Part shown: in pieces, positions 7,179 through 15,372 of the stretch | Position numbering within the stretch: position 1 is the first letter of the stretch | Layout of the letters: each line of letters begins with the position of its first letter | Assembly: GCA_029263195.1 (NCBI GenBank) | Contig: JAJCXX010000052.1 | Coordinates: forward strand, 1 to 37,027 | Length of the DNA: 37,027 nt | Source of the DNA: Acidimicrobiales bacterium | GTDB lineage: Bacteria; Actinomycetota; Acidimicrobiia; Acidimicrobiales; Aldehydirespiratoraceae | Direction of reading: 5' to 3' | Notes under the pieces: model-generated | The model's database searches: none | What the model saw: only the letters and a program-made list of their open reading frames with translations | Told to the model about the DNA's origin: nothing | Translations under genes and position numbers: made by a program

Positions 7179-8051
7179 ATGAAGGTCCACTTGGTCGACG
7201 GAACCTACGAACTGTTTCGATATCACTTCGCGAAATTCAATCGTGATCCCCGGCACGGGGCACAGAGAGGGGTGCTCAACACCATTCTCGACCTCGTGGC
7301 TGGTGGGGCCACCCACATCGGTGTCGCCACCGACCATGTGGTTCGTTCGTTTCGCAACGACCTCTACGACGGCTACAAGGACGGCAGCGACATCGACCCC
7401 GACATCTACGCTCAGTTTCCTGAGGTCGAGGAGTTGCTCACCAGGGCAGGGTTCGCGGTGTGGCCCCAGATCACCCATGAGGCTGACGACGGCATGGCCG
7501 CCGGTGCCGCGATGGCCGCGGCCGACCCAAGGGTGGAGCAGGTAGTCATCTGTACTCCCGACAAGGACCTCGCGCAGTGCGTCACCGCCGATGGACGGAT
7601 CGTGCAGCTCGATCGCCGCCGCGAGATCCTCTTCGATCGAGATCGTGTCGTGGAGAAGTTCGGGGTCCCCCCGGAGTCGATTCCCGACTACCTGGGTGTG
7701 GTCGGAGACACCGCCGATGGATTTCCCGGTCTGCCCGGATGGGGCGCCAAGTCGGCCGCGGCGGTATTGAGTCGCTACGGAAGCATCGACGACGTGCCCG
7801 ACGACGTAGCCGACTGGGACCTCGAGGTGCGCGGTGCCGCCAAGCTGGCTGCGACCCTCGCGGCCAACCGGGCTGATGCCGAGCTGTTCCGACGCATCGC
7901 GACCGTTTCTCTCGACGCACCGGTGAGCGCCACGGTCGACGAGATCGAATGGCACGGCCCAACGGAGGGATTCGACGAGATCTGCGGCACGATCGGTGCC
8001 GAGCGCATCGCCGCTCGTGCCTACAAACTTTCAGCAGAGCGGAGTACTTGA
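7179..8051 (+). CDS. 5'-3' exonuclease (FEN-like, PolA N-terminal type)
   Basis: A 290-aa stand-alone homologue of the 5'-nuclease domain of DNA polymerase I, related to ExoIX-type flap nucleases. It would cut 5' flaps or RNA primers. Metal-binding acidic motifs are visible: VHLVDGTYELFRYH at the N-terminus, EADDGMAAG, and CTPDKDLAQ. The helix-3-turn-helix DNA-binding loop is GDTADGFPGLPGWGAKSA. The ATG at 7179 is chosen because the fold begins there; a GGAAGG sits 10 nt upstream. The TGA shares one base with the next ATG (TGATG), so the HD gene is translationally coupled. Confidence 0.88.
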   Translation: MKVHLVDGTYELFRYHFAKFNRDPRHGAQRGVLNTILDLVAGGATHIGVATDHVVRSFRNDLYDGYKDGSDIDPDIYAQFPEVEELLTRAGFAVWPQITHEADDGMAAGAAMAAADPRVEQVVICTPDKDLAQCVTADGRIVQLDRRREILFDRDRVVEKFGVPPESIPDYLGVVGDTADGFPGLPGWGAKSAAAVLSRYGSIDDVPDDVADWDLEVRGAAKLAATLAANRADAELFRRIATVSLDAPVSATVDEIEWHGPTEGFDEICGTIGAERIAARAYKLSAERST

Positions 8052-8686
8052 TGGATGCAGAGACAGCCCTCGATGTGACCGCTCGGGTCGACTCCGAACT
8101 GGCGGAACGTCTGAGGTTCATCTTGGAGATCGACAAGCTCAAGAACGTTCTTCGCCAGACCCTGCTCACCGACGGGAGTCGTCAGGAGAACTCGGCCGAG
8201 CACTCGTGGCATCTGGCTATGACGGCGCTCACGCTGGCGCCGTTGGCCGACGAACCCATCGATCTCGAACGGGTGATGAAGATCCTGCTCGTTCACGACA
8301 TCGTCGAGATTGATGCCGGCGACGTGTTCATCTATGACTCTGAAGCCCGAGCCGAAGCAGCCGTGGCCGAACAAGCAGCGGCGGATCGATTGTTCGGCAT
8401 GCTTCCTGAGCCCGAGGGTTCGGAGCTGCGTGCGGCCTGGGATGAATACGAGGAGCGCCAGACGCCTGAGGCCGTTTTCGCATACGCATGCGATCGCCTC
8501 CAGCCGCTCATGCTCAACCTGTCGACCGGTGGAGGGAGTTGGCGCCGCCACGGCATTGCCGTCGATCAGGTGAAGCAGATAAACGGAGCCATGGCCAGCG
8601 GTCTGAGCCGGGTGTGGGTCGCGGTCGAGGCCGTACTCGATACGGCGGTGGCCGACGGCTCGTTGGCCGCCGCGCCAGAGAATTAG
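8051..8686 (+). CDS. HD-domain phosphohydrolase (YfbR/HDDC2-like)
   Basis: A 211-aa all-alpha HD-family metal-dependent hydrolase. The signature residues are visible: RQENSAEHSWHLA with H51 and H54, LLVHDIVEIDAGD with the H82-D83 pair, and a later YACDRLQPL with the final Asp. Relatives such as YfbR are 5'-deoxynucleotidases, but the substrate here is inferred from family only. Its start overlaps the exonuclease stop by one base, suggesting a two-gene nucleic acid or nucleotide operon. A -10-like TACACT for the next gene begins just after its stop. Confidence 0.82.
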   Translation: MDAETALDVTARVDSELAERLRFILEIDKLKNVLRQTLLTDGSRQENSAEHSWHLAMTALTLAPLADEPIDLERVMKILLVHDIVEIDAGDVFIYDSEARAEAAVAEQAAADRLFGMLPEPEGSELRAAWDEYEERQTPEAVFAYACDRLQPLMLNLSTGGGSWRRHGIAVDQVKQINGAMASGLSRVWVAVEAVLDTAVADGSLAAAPEN

Positions 8687-8689
8687 TCG

Positions 8690-8695
8690 TACACT
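8690..8695 (+). promoter_or_regulatory. -10 element of a probable leaderless lipoprotein promoter
   Basis: TACACT ends 6 nt before the GTG at 8702. Confidence 0.45.
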
Positions 8696-8701
8696 CGCGA
8701 C

Positions 8702-9955
8702 GTGATCCGAACGTTGCGCAGAGTGTTGAAGCCGCCATCGATGCCGCGAGTGATGCCGCCATCGAGGCCGAGAGTCAAGCCGCTGGCGATGGTGCTATCG
8801 ATGTCGGTCCTCGCTGCGGCATGCGGCGGGTCGTCCGGCGTGTTCGCGGGGATTGATATTTCGTCATCCACCACCATTCCGGAGTCGACTTCCAGCACTG
8901 CGGCCACCACGACCACTCTCGAACCCACGCCCACGACGGCTGTTGTCGACGTCACGACGACCACCACTCTCGAACCGACCACCACGACGACCGAGGCGCC
9001 CATTGGCCCACATCTGGGGCTTCCCCAACTTGTGATGGCCGACGGCAACACGGTCCGGTCGGTCGGTCCGTCGGCCAGCGGCAGAATCGTCGCATCCGTT
9101 GAGCAGCTGACGGACGGGCCAGTGTGGGTGGCGTTCGTGGCCGATGACCTGACGGTGATATCGCAAGAGAATGCGGTGAAATCGCAAGAGAATGCGGCCA
9201 GCGACGAGCTGTTCACGCCGGCACACATCGTGCGATACCACCACGACGGAACCCGCGAGCAAATCGCTGGTGTCTCGACTCTCTTCGGTCTCGCGGTGAT
9301 CAGCGGTGAGCAATCGATCATCGCTGCCGAGACCTTCGACATCTCCAAGGAGTCGGGCGACATTTTGGCGATCGGGCTCGACACCGGCGCGGTCACTCAC
9401 CTCGGATGGGCGTGGGGGCCGGAATACGGCGTGGGAGCAATCGAATGGTCGAGTCAGGGAATGGCCGTGGTGAGTGGCTGGGCCGATCAGACCGAATCGG
9501 TGATCTACATCGACACCTCCGGCAACCAACTCACGCGACCCGGCCCGACCGACAATCTCGCCTACGCCTCCCCTCCGGCTGTGGTCAGTGCGGCGTTGTC
9601 GCCCGACGGCAACCAGGTTGTGTGGGCTGAGGGCCCCGACTGGGGCTTCGACGAAGCTTCCGGTGAATTCATGCTGATGGGCGATCCGTGGGTCGTGAAG
9701 GGCATGGATCTCGCGACCGGACTGGTGATCTTCGCTTTGCCGATCGAGTTCGCCGGGGTCGGGTTCGGCGATTCGTGGATCGATTCGATCCGCTATTCCG
9801 ACACGCATCTGGTCGTCAACCGCACCCAGACGTTCGGTGAGGAGTCGGTGGTGATGGCCCCGGTGATCATCGACATGACCGGGGCCGAGCCGGCAGTCGT
9901 TCCGTTCGATGTCGTCGGCAACGCCACCCTCTTCCCGGTGTCAGCGCTGCCCTGA
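8702..9955 (+). CDS. Secreted lipoprotein with Thr-rich linker and propeller-like domain
   Basis: A 417-aa exported protein of unknown function. A long basic N-terminus leads into a hydrophobic stretch ending LAAAC-GGSS, a lipobox, so Cys41 is probably lipidated. Residues about 54-100 are a low-complexity Thr/Ser linker with repeated TTTTLEPT blocks. The rest has regularly spaced blocks such as SPDGNQVVWAEGPDWGF that resemble WD40/TolB-type beta-propeller repeats. That fold assignment is inference. The GTG at 8702 is taken as the start because a -10-like hexamer ends 6 nt upstream; in-frame ATGs at 8741 and 8753 would also leave a signal peptide. A 7-residue direct duplication occurs at 9160-9201. 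Confidence 0.8.
   Translation: MIRTLRRVLKPPSMPRVMPPSRPRVKPLAMVLSMSVLAAACGGSSGVFAGIDISSSTTIPESTSSTAATTTTLEPTPTTAVVDVTTTTTLEPTTTTTEAPIGPHLGLPQLVMADGNTVRSVGPSASGRIVASVEQLTDGPVWVAFVADDLTVISQENAVKSQENAASDELFTPAHIVRYHHDGTREQIAGVSTLFGLAVISGEQSIIAAETFDISKESGDILAIGLDTGAVTHLGWAWGPEYGVGAIEWSSQGMAVVSGWADQTESVIYIDTSGNQLTRPGPTDNLAYASPPAVVSAALSPDGNQVVWAEGPDWGFDEASGEFMLMGDPWVVKGMDLATGLVIFALPIEFAGVGFGDSWIDSIRYSDTHLVVNRTQTFGEESVVMAPVIIDMTGAEPAVVPFDVVGNATLFPVSALP
9160..9201 (+). repeat. 21-bp direct duplication inside the lipoprotein gene
   Basis: Two adjacent 21-bp copies (9160-9180 and 9181-9201), identical over the first 17 bases, duplicate the residues SQENA in frame. Confidence 0.85.
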
Positions 9956-9991
9956 TCCGGCGCCGTCTTGCTCGCCGTAGCCCGATCGGGT

Positions 9992-9997
9992 GACGAT
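9992..9997 (+). promoter_or_regulatory. Weak -10-like element before the epoxide hydrolase
   Basis: GACGAT ends 6 nt before the ATG at 10004. It fits only the NANNNT part of the pattern, so support is weak. Confidence 0.2.
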
Positions 9998-10003
9998 GGC
10001 CCG

Positions 10004-11140
10004 ATGAGCAATGAGATACGACCATTCACCATCGATGTAGCCGACGCCGACATCGCCGACTTGCGTGACCGACTGGCTCGTACCCGCTGGCCGGAGAACG
10101 AACCGGTCGAAGATTGGTCGCAGGGGATCCCGCTGGCATACACCCGCGAACTCTGTGACTACTGGGCCGATGGCTATGACTGGCGTCGTTGTGAGTCGAG
10201 TCTCAACGCCATTTCCGGCTTCATGACCGAGATCGACGGCATCGACATCCACTTCCATCACGTGCGATCACCTCACGCCGACGCGACCCCCCTGATCATC
10301 ACGCACGGTTGGCCCGGTTCGACCATCGAGTTCAGGGAGGTTGTGGCGCCACTCACCGACCCTACGCATCATGGAGGTTCGGTTGATCAGGCGTTTCATC
10401 TGGTGGTGCCATCGATCCCCGGATACGGGTGGAGCGGCAAACCAGCGTCGTCGGGCACCGGTGCCGGTGAGATCGCTGCCATGTGGGACCAGCTGATGGT
10501 TCGCCTTGGCTACGACCAATACGTGGCCCAGGGAGGCGATTGGGGTGGCGCGATCACCACGGCCATCGGGATGCAGAACCTCGGTCATTGCCGAGCGATC
10601 CACACCAACATGCCGGTGGCCGGTCCGACTCCGGAGTCGATGACCGATCCGACACCACAGGAGGTGGAGGCGTTCGAGGCGCTCGGCCACTACGACAAGT
10701 GGGATTCCGGATACTCGAAACAGCAGGCCACCCGCCCTCAGACCCTCGGCTACGGGTTGACCGACTCGCCGGCCGGTCAGGCGGCCTGGATCGCGGAGAA
10801 GATCTGGGCTTGGACCGACTGCGACGGTCATCCTGAGAACGCCCTGACCCGCGACCAGATTCTCGACAACATCTCGGTCTACTGGTTCACGAACTCGGCG
10901 ACGTCGTCGGCCCGGTTGTACTGGGAGAGCTTCGATGATTTCGCGGCCGGCACCGTGTCTGTGCCGACCGGCTGCAGCATCTTCCCCAAGGAGATCATCA
11001 AGTGCAGCCGCCGCTGGGCCGAGCAGCGCTACACCAACATCGGCTACTGGAACGAACTCGACAAGGGCGGCCACTTCGCGGCGTGGGAACAACCGGAGGC
11101 CTTCGTGGCCGAGCTGAGGGCAGCCTTCGACGTGCTGTGA
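10004..11140 (+). CDS. Epoxide hydrolase, EHN-domain alpha/beta hydrolase
   Basis: A 378-aa soluble epoxide hydrolase of the microsomal type. Residues 1 to about 110 form the N-terminal EHN domain (RPFTIDVADADIADLRDRL...WSQGIPLAYTRELCDYW). The alpha/beta hydrolase core follows, with the oxyanion motif HGWPGS (101-106), the nucleophile in GGDWGG (Asp179) and a catalytic His in GGHFAAWEQP (about His357). The family opens epoxides to diols through a covalent Asp ester; the physiological substrate is not evident. The ATG at 10004 begins the EHN domain directly. The gene converges on the flavoprotein gene, with a 14-bp repeat array between them. Confidence 0.92.
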   Translation: MSNEIRPFTIDVADADIADLRDRLARTRWPENEPVEDWSQGIPLAYTRELCDYWADGYDWRRCESSLNAISGFMTEIDGIDIHFHHVRSPHADATPLIITHGWPGSTIEFREVVAPLTDPTHHGGSVDQAFHLVVPSIPGYGWSGKPASSGTGAGEIAAMWDQLMVRLGYDQYVAQGGDWGGAITTAIGMQNLGHCRAIHTNMPVAGPTPESMTDPTPQEVEAFEALGHYDKWDSGYSKQQATRPQTLGYGLTDSPAGQAAWIAEKIWAWTDCDGHPENALTRDQILDNISVYWFTNSATSSARLYWESFDDFAAGTVSVPTGCSIFPKEIIKCSRRWAEQRYTNIGYWNELDKGGHFAAWEQPEAFVAELRAAFDVL

Positions 11141-11143
11141 TTG

Positions 11144-11213
11144 GCCGTGTCGAATCAGCCGTGTCGAATCAGCCGGGTGTAATCAGCCGGGTGTAGTCAG
11201 CCGGGGTGAGCGG
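11144..11213. repeat. Five-copy 14-bp tandem repeat between convergent genes
   Basis: Units start at 11144, 11158, 11172, 11186 and 11200. The first two are GCCGTGTCGAATCA, the next two diverge (GCCGGGTGTAATCA, GCCGGGTGTAGTCA), and the fifth is degenerate. The fourth unit contains the stop codon of the minus-strand gene, which ends at 11197. Confidence 0.9.
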
Positions 11214-11838
11214 TGAACGAATCCGGCACAGGGCGATCGCCTGAATAGTCGGCCGCAGTTCTGGGCTCACCCAACACGGTGCTTACCGGTATCACTCCCG
11301 CCCACCACGGCCCCGCCATGTCCTCTTCGTCGTCGATCGGGTCGCCGCTTCGGATCTTGGCCGATGCTTCGGCGAGAGGAACCGATATCACCCGCGTGAG
11401 CTTCCGATCCTTTTCGGATACGGGACGGCCGAGATCCCAGTTGGTCACGACGTGATCGGTGATGATCTTCAGAGCCCGCAACTGCTCGCTGGGCTCCTCG
11501 ATTCGAGCCGCCTCGCCTCGAATCACCACTGATCGATAGTTCATCGAATTGTGGAAAGGGGTGCGGGCCATCACCAGACCGTCGACATGGGAGACGGTCA
11601 CACAGATCTGCTGACCGGTGCCGCTGGCGATGAGGTGGTTGGCCAACGCGCCGTGCAAATAGAGGTTGGTGTCGTCGCGGCCGAAAGCCATCGGCAATAC
11701 GAGCGGTCCGTCGGCGGTCTGGACCCCGACGTGGGCGATCATCGCGCTGTCGAGGATCGCGTTGATCGTGTCGTGTTCGTAGTCGGCGCGTTCGGCCCCG
11801 CGTCGCACCTTGGTTCTGGGGGATGGTGCTTCGGTCAT
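11197..11838 (-). CDS. Pyridoxamine 5'-phosphate oxidase family flavoprotein (NimA-like)
   Basis: A 213-aa split-barrel FMN-binding protein. The pattern of the N-terminus (TKVRRGAERADYEHDTINAI), HVGVQTADGPLVLPMAFGRD, then LYLHGALANHLI and TVSHVDGLVMAR with FHNSMNYRSVVIRGEA, is characteristic of the NimA/PPOX-like subgroup that includes nitroimidazole reductases. The actual substrate is unknown. The ATG at 11838 has a -10-like TATCGT 7 nt upstream. The stop lies in the 14-bp repeat array. The LOG-family gene is 32 nt upstream on the same strand. Confidence 0.85.
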   Translation of the reverse strand: MTEAPSPRTKVRRGAERADYEHDTINAILDSAMIAHVGVQTADGPLVLPMAFGRDDTNLYLHGALANHLIASGTGQQICVTVSHVDGLVMARTPFHNSMNYRSVVIRGEAARIEEPSEQLRALKIITDHVVTNWDLGRPVSEKDRKLTRVISVPLAEASAKIRSGDPIDDEEDMAGPWWAGVIPVSTVLGEPRTAADYSGDRPVPDSFTAHPG

Positions 11839-11845
11839 TCAGCGG

Positions 11846-11851
11846 ACGATA
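11846..11851 (-). promoter_or_regulatory. -10 element of a probable leaderless flavoprotein promoter
   Basis: TATCGT on the minus strand ends 7 nt before the ATG at 11838. Confidence 0.4.
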
Positions 11852-11870
11852 GTGGCTCGCGCTGCATTGT

Positions 11871-12461
11871 CTAACCGGTTTCCTGGTCGATCCATTTGGG
11901 TTCCCTGACCGGGTCGTGTCGAGACAGAGCTTCGAGCAGGCCAGACGGCGAGTTGGCGCTCACCAGCAACTGACGGTTGGACTTCTTGAGCAGTGATTGC
12001 TTCACAGCGTTGTCGAACAGATCCATCAGCGGCTGCCAGAATCCGCCCACGTCGAGAACCCCGATCGGCTTGGAGTGAAGGCCGACTTGACTCCAAGTGA
12101 GCACCTCGGCGAGCTCGTCGAGCGTGCCGAACCCGCCAGGGAGCGCGATGAACGCGTCGGAGAGCTCGTACATGCGGGACTTGCGCTCGTGCATCGATCC
12201 GACCTCCTCCAGGCTGGTCACTCCACGATGGGCGATCTCGCTGGAGAAAAGCCCACCCGGAATCACGCCGGTGACGGTGCCCCCGGCGTCGATCACGGTG
12301 TCGGCTATTAGACCCATCAGTCCCACGGCGCCTCCGCCGTAAACCAACTCCAGATCCTTCTCGACGAGCAGCCGGCCCAGTTCGATCGTGGCTGCGGTCA
12401 CCTCCGGATTGGTTCCGCTCGACGACGCACAAAACACGCACACACGTTGGAGATCGTTCAC
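11871..12461 (-). CDS. LOG-family (TIGR00730) nucleoside 5'-monophosphate phosphoribohydrolase
   Basis: A 196-aa Rossmann-fold protein of the LOG/YvdD family. Members release base from cytokinin-riboside or other nucleoside monophosphates. It begins with VCVFCASSSGTNP and VYGGGAVGLMG. The catalytic signature is present: MHERKSRMYELSDAFIALPG then GGFGTLDELAE (PGGxGTxxE). An in-frame extension to an ATG at 12557 would add 32 residues without family similarity and would run into the divergent pccB promoter, so I chose the GTG at 12461. That start has TAGGGT 7 nt upstream. Confidence 0.9.
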   Translation of the reverse strand: MNDLQRVCVFCASSSGTNPEVTAATIELGRLLVEKDLELVYGGGAVGLMGLIADTVIDAGGTVTGVIPGGLFSSEIAHRGVTSLEEVGSMHERKSRMYELSDAFIALPGGFGTLDELAEVLTWSQVGLHSKPIGVLDVGGFWQPLMDLFDNAVKQSLLKKSNRQLLVSANSPSGLLEALSRHDPVREPKWIDQETG

Positions 12462-12468
12462 CCCGGCG

Positions 12469-12474
12469 ACCCTA
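12469..12474 (-). promoter_or_regulatory. -10 element of a probable leaderless LOG-gene promoter
   Basis: TAGGGT on the minus strand ends 7 nt before the GTG at 12461. Confidence 0.4.
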
Positions 12475-12561
12475 CCCCCGCAAGTCGTCGGCGTATCGCC
12501 CGGGCTGATCCACTCACGGGTCGCACGCCATTCCCGTGCAGAGCGGGCCACTTCCACGGGC

Positions 12562-12567
12562 TAGCCT
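12562..12567 (+). promoter_or_regulatory. -10 element of a probable leaderless carboxylase promoter
   Basis: TAGCCT ends 6 nt before the GTG at 12574. Confidence 0.45.
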
Positions 12568-12573
12568 GCGGCG

Positions 12574-14130
12574 GTGTCCGACCACTCGATGAAACACAAG
12601 CTCGAAGATTTGCGCGAGCGCAAGGAACAAGCCCTCCACGCAGGGTCGGAGAGGTCGGTCACCCGACAGCACTCCAAAGGAAAGTTGCTGGCTCGCGAAC
12701 GAGTCGACTATCTCCTCGACGAGGGTTCGTTCCACGAACTCGACATGCTGGCGAGGCACCGGGCCCACGAGGCCGGCCTGGAGGAGAGGCCCTACACCGA
12801 CGGTGTGATAACCGGATGGGGCACCGTCGACGGCCGCAAGGTGTTCGTGTTCTCGCAGGACTTCACGGTGATGGGAGGGGCACTCGGTGAGGTATTCGCC
12901 GAGAAGCTTCACAAGGTGATGGATCTGGCCCTCGCCACAGGCGCTCCGCTGATCGGGCTCAACGACGGAGCGGGTGCTCGGATTCAGGAGGGCGTGGTCT
13001 CACTCGATGGCTACGGCGGCATCTTCCGGCGCAACGTTCAGGCTTCCGGGGTGATCCCGCAGATCTCGGTGATCCTCGGCCCCTGTGCCGGCGGCGCCGT
13101 CTACAGCCCGGCCATGACCGATTTCATCTTCATGGTTCGGGAAACATCTCACATGTTCATCACCGGTCCCGACGTGGTGAAGACCGTGACTGGCGAGGAG
13201 GTGTCGCTCGAAGAACTCGGCGGTGCCGGGAGCCACAGCACCAAATCGGGCGTTGCCACCTTCACCGCCAACACCGAGCATGAGGTTCTCGACGAGGTCA
13301 AGTATCTGCTCGGGTTCCTGCCTTCCAACAACCTCGAGAAATCACCGTTCCAGCCGAGCGACGACGATCCCGAACGGCTGTGCCCCGAACTCGACACGCT
13401 GCTCCCCGACAGCGCCAACGTTCCCTACGACATGACCGAGCTGATCCGGTCGGTCGTCGACGACGGCGCGTATCTGGAATACCACGCGGCATGGGCCCGC
13501 AGCATCACCTGTGGTTTCGCCCACATCGACGGCCGGGCGGTGGGTGTGGTCGGAAACCAGCCAATGGTTCTTGCTGGTGTGCTCGACATCGAGTCGGCAG
13601 AAAAGGCGGCCCGGTTCGTTCGCACCTGCGATGCCTTCAACATTCCCATCGTGACCTTCGTCGACGTGCCCGGCTTCCTTCCGGGGGTCGATCAGGAGTA
13701 CGGCGGGATCATTCGTCACGGAGCCAAGCTCCTGTATGCCTACTGCGAGGCTTCGGTGCCCCGGATCTCGGTCATCACGCGAAAGGCCTACGGCGGCGCC
13801 TACGTGGTGATGGATTCCAAGGGCGTGGGCTCCGACATCACGTTCGCTTGGCCGTCGGCCGAGATAGCGGTGATGGGTCCCCAAGGCGCGGTCGAGATCA
13901 TTCACCGCCGCGAACTTGCCGACGCCGCTGACCCCGCCGGACGCCGTAGCGAATTGGTTGAGGACTACACCGACCGTCTAGCCAACCCCTATATCGCGGC
14001 CGAACGAGGCTACGTGGACGATGTGATCGAGCCCAGCGAGACCCGGCTGAAGATCGCGGCCGGCCTGCGGGTTCTCGCCACGAAGCGTGAGGAACTCCCC
14101 GAACGCAAACACGGGAACGTTCCGCTGTGA
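12574..14130 (+). CDS. pccB: Acyl-CoA/propionyl-CoA carboxylase beta subunit (carboxyltransferase)
   Basis: A 518-aa carboxyltransferase that moves carboxyl from biotin to an acyl-CoA, probably propionyl-CoA giving methylmalonyl-CoA. Both crotonase-like halves are present. The N-terminal half has [19 protein letters not shown] and [14 protein letters not shown]; the C-terminal half has [49 protein letters not shown] and the family ending ERKHGNVPL. Length is normal. Substrate (acetyl, propionyl or longer) is not proven; the nearby epimerase at 4243 favours propionyl. The biotinylated alpha subunit is not in the window. The start is GTG with a -10-like element 6 nt upstream. The stop overlaps the epsilon-subunit GTG (GTGA). 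Confidence 0.93.
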   Translation: MSDHSMKHKLEDLRERKEQALHAGSERSVTRQHSKGKLLARERVDYLLDEGSFHELDMLARHRAHEAGLEERPYTDGVITGWGTVDGRKVFVFSQDFTVMGGALGEVFAEKLHKVMDLALATGAPLIGLNDGAGARIQEGVVSLDGYGGIFRRNVQASGVIPQISVILGPCAGGAVYSPAMTDFIFMVRETSHMFITGPDVVKTVTGEEVSLEELGGAGSHSTKSGVATFTANTEHEVLDEVKYLLGFLPSNNLEKSPFQPSDDDPERLCPELDTLLPDSANVPYDMTELIRSVVDDGAYLEYHAAWARSITCGFAHIDGRAVGVVGNQPMVLAGVLDIESAEKAARFVRTCDAFNIPIVTFVDVPGFLPGVDQEYGGIIRHGAKLLYAYCEASVPRISVITRKAYGGAYVVMDSKGVGSDITFAWPSAEIAVMGPQGAVEIIHRRELADAADPAGRRSELVEDYTDRLANPYIAAERGYVDDVIEPSETRLKIAAGLRVLATKREELPERKHGNVPL

Positions 14131-14324
14131 CCGACTCGACGATCGAGCCCGTTGGCCTCACGGTCAATCCCAACCCGAGCGAGGGCGAGTTGGCGGCGAT
14201 CCTCGCGGCCTATCAAGAGTTGTGGCCCGCCGACCCTGATGCCGTGGTCCCGGGGGCGCCGCCGCGCTGGCGGTTCTCGGGGCGCTGGTGGGCGCCGCGC
14301 CCCCGATACGGCGGCTGGGTCTGA
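14127..14324 (+). CDS. Acyl-CoA carboxylase epsilon subunit
   Basis: A 65-aa protein starting with GTG at 14127, which overlaps the pccB TGA by 4 nt. Small epsilon subunits (AccE/PccE) are a known actinobacterial partner of acyl-CoA carboxylase and often sit just after the beta gene. The sequence fits: a short N-terminal strand ([20 protein letters not shown]) with the EEL-AA-L helix pattern, and a C-terminal Trp/Arg-rich tail (RWRFSGRWW). The assignment rests on size, position and this pattern. It converges on pheA, 22 nt away. Confidence 0.8.
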   Translation: MTDSTIEPVGLTVNPNPSEGELAAILAAYQELWPADPDAVVPGAPPRWRFSGRWWAPRPRYGGWV

Positions 14325-14346
14325 ACAGCCAAGGCTGGTCGGGAGG

Positions 14347-15372
14347 TCAGATGATTCTCTCGCGAAGAGATTGAATCCACTTCTCGGCGTTGGTCACAGC
14401 CTGACGGTCGACGTCGCGCTGCTCGACTGTGCCGTAGGCCGACGGATACGAGCCCAGGAACTTCACGTTGCCCTGCTTCATGTGGACATCGCGTAGCGCA
14501 TCGGCCACGACTTCGTCGGCAACATGGCCCACGCAGTCGATCAGGAAGCAGTAGTTGCCGAGCCCTTTGCGTGTGGGTCTGCTCTCGAGCTTCACGAGAT
14601 CGATCGAGCGGGCTGCGAACTCCTGGAGAATCCCAACCAGCGAACCCGGAGCGTTTTCGCGCTGGTAGACGAGAAACGACGTCTTGTCGTGGCCGGTGGG
14701 GGAGGTGATGCTGTCGCGTCCGACCATCACGAACCGGGTCTGATTCTCGGGGTGGTCCTCTATGTCGGCGGCCAGCACGTCGAGGCCGTAGACCTCGGCC
14801 GACCGCAACGGAGCGATCGCGGCGGCATCACGCGCCCCTGTGTCGGCGATCTCCCGGGCGGCATCAGCGGTCGAGTTGGTGGCCTCGATCGCGGCTTTGG
14901 GGAGGTGATCGGCCAGGTAGCGACGGCACTGCGCGTAGGCGACCGGGTAGGAGCGAACGTGACGAATATCGGCAATTCCAACCCCGGGTTGGACCAGCAG
15001 GTTGAGGTTCACGTTGATGACGACTTCTCGTTGAATCAGAAGATCGGCGTCGAAGGCAAGCGTGTCGATCGTGGCATTGACTGACCCCTCGATCATGTTT
15101 TCGATGGCCGCGAACCCGTAGTCGACCGAACCGTCTTCCACTGCCCTCAGGACCTCGACGATGCTGCCGAAACGTCGATGATCGAGGTCACCCAGATCGG
15201 GCTGGCTGAACAACGCTTGCTCGGTGAAGGTTCCGATGGGTCCCAGGTAGCCGATGGACCGGGATCCAGACGCAGAGGGGTTCACGGATGCAGAGGGGTT
15301 CACGGATGCAGAAGGGTTCACGGATGCAGAAGGGTTCACAACGGTGCAGGATACGTCGGTGCAAACGATCAT
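14347..15372 (-). CDS. pheA: Prephenate dehydratase with ACT domain
   Basis: Converts prephenate to phenylpyruvate in phenylalanine synthesis. The catalytic domain begins at IGYLGPIGTFTEQALF and contains the NQTRFVMVGRD segment with the key Thr-Arg-Phe. The regulatory ACT domain follows (SFLVYQRENAPGSLVGIL then LESRPTR), the usual phenylalanine-sensing site. The N-terminus is odd: before the fold lie four copies of Val-Asn-Pro-Ser-Ala-Ser encoded by an 18-bp tandem repeat. The ATG at 15372 gives 341 aa. Each repeat also offers an in-frame GTG, so the true start may be inside the array. The 5' end overlaps the divergent MFS gene. The core identity is firm; the start is not. Confidence 0.9.
   Translation of the reverse strand: MIVCTDVSCTVVNPSASVNPSASVNPSASVNPSASGSRSIGYLGPIGTFTEQALFSQPDLGDLDHRRFGSIVEVLRAVEDGSVDYGFAAIENMIEGSVNATIDTLAFDADLLIQREVVINVNLNLLVQPGVGIADIRHVRSYPVAYAQCRRYLADHLPKAAIEATNSTADAAREIADTGARDAAAIAPLRSAEVYGLDVLAADIEDHPENQTRFVMVGRDSITSPTGHDKTSFLVYQRENAPGSLVGILQEFAARSIDLVKLESRPTRKGLGNYCFLIDCVGHVADEVVADALRDVHMKQGNVKFLGSYPSAYGTVEQRDVDRQAVTNAEKWIQSLRERII
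15268..15339. repeat. Four-copy 18-bp tandem repeat at the pheA/MFS divergent starts
   Basis: Units of GGATGCAGAGGGGTTCAC start at 15268 (degenerate), 15286, 15304 and 15322. On the minus strand they encode VNPSAS in PheA. On the plus strand they lie just upstream of the MFS start and carry repeated purine-rich AGAGGGG/AGAAGGG segments resembling Shine-Dalgarno sites. Confidence 0.92.

Noticed and set aside
12462-12557. N-terminal extension of the LOG-family gene to the ATG at 12557
   Set aside because: The added 32 residues lack family similarity and would overlap the pccB promoter area. The GTG at 12461 has TAGGGT 7 nt upstream.
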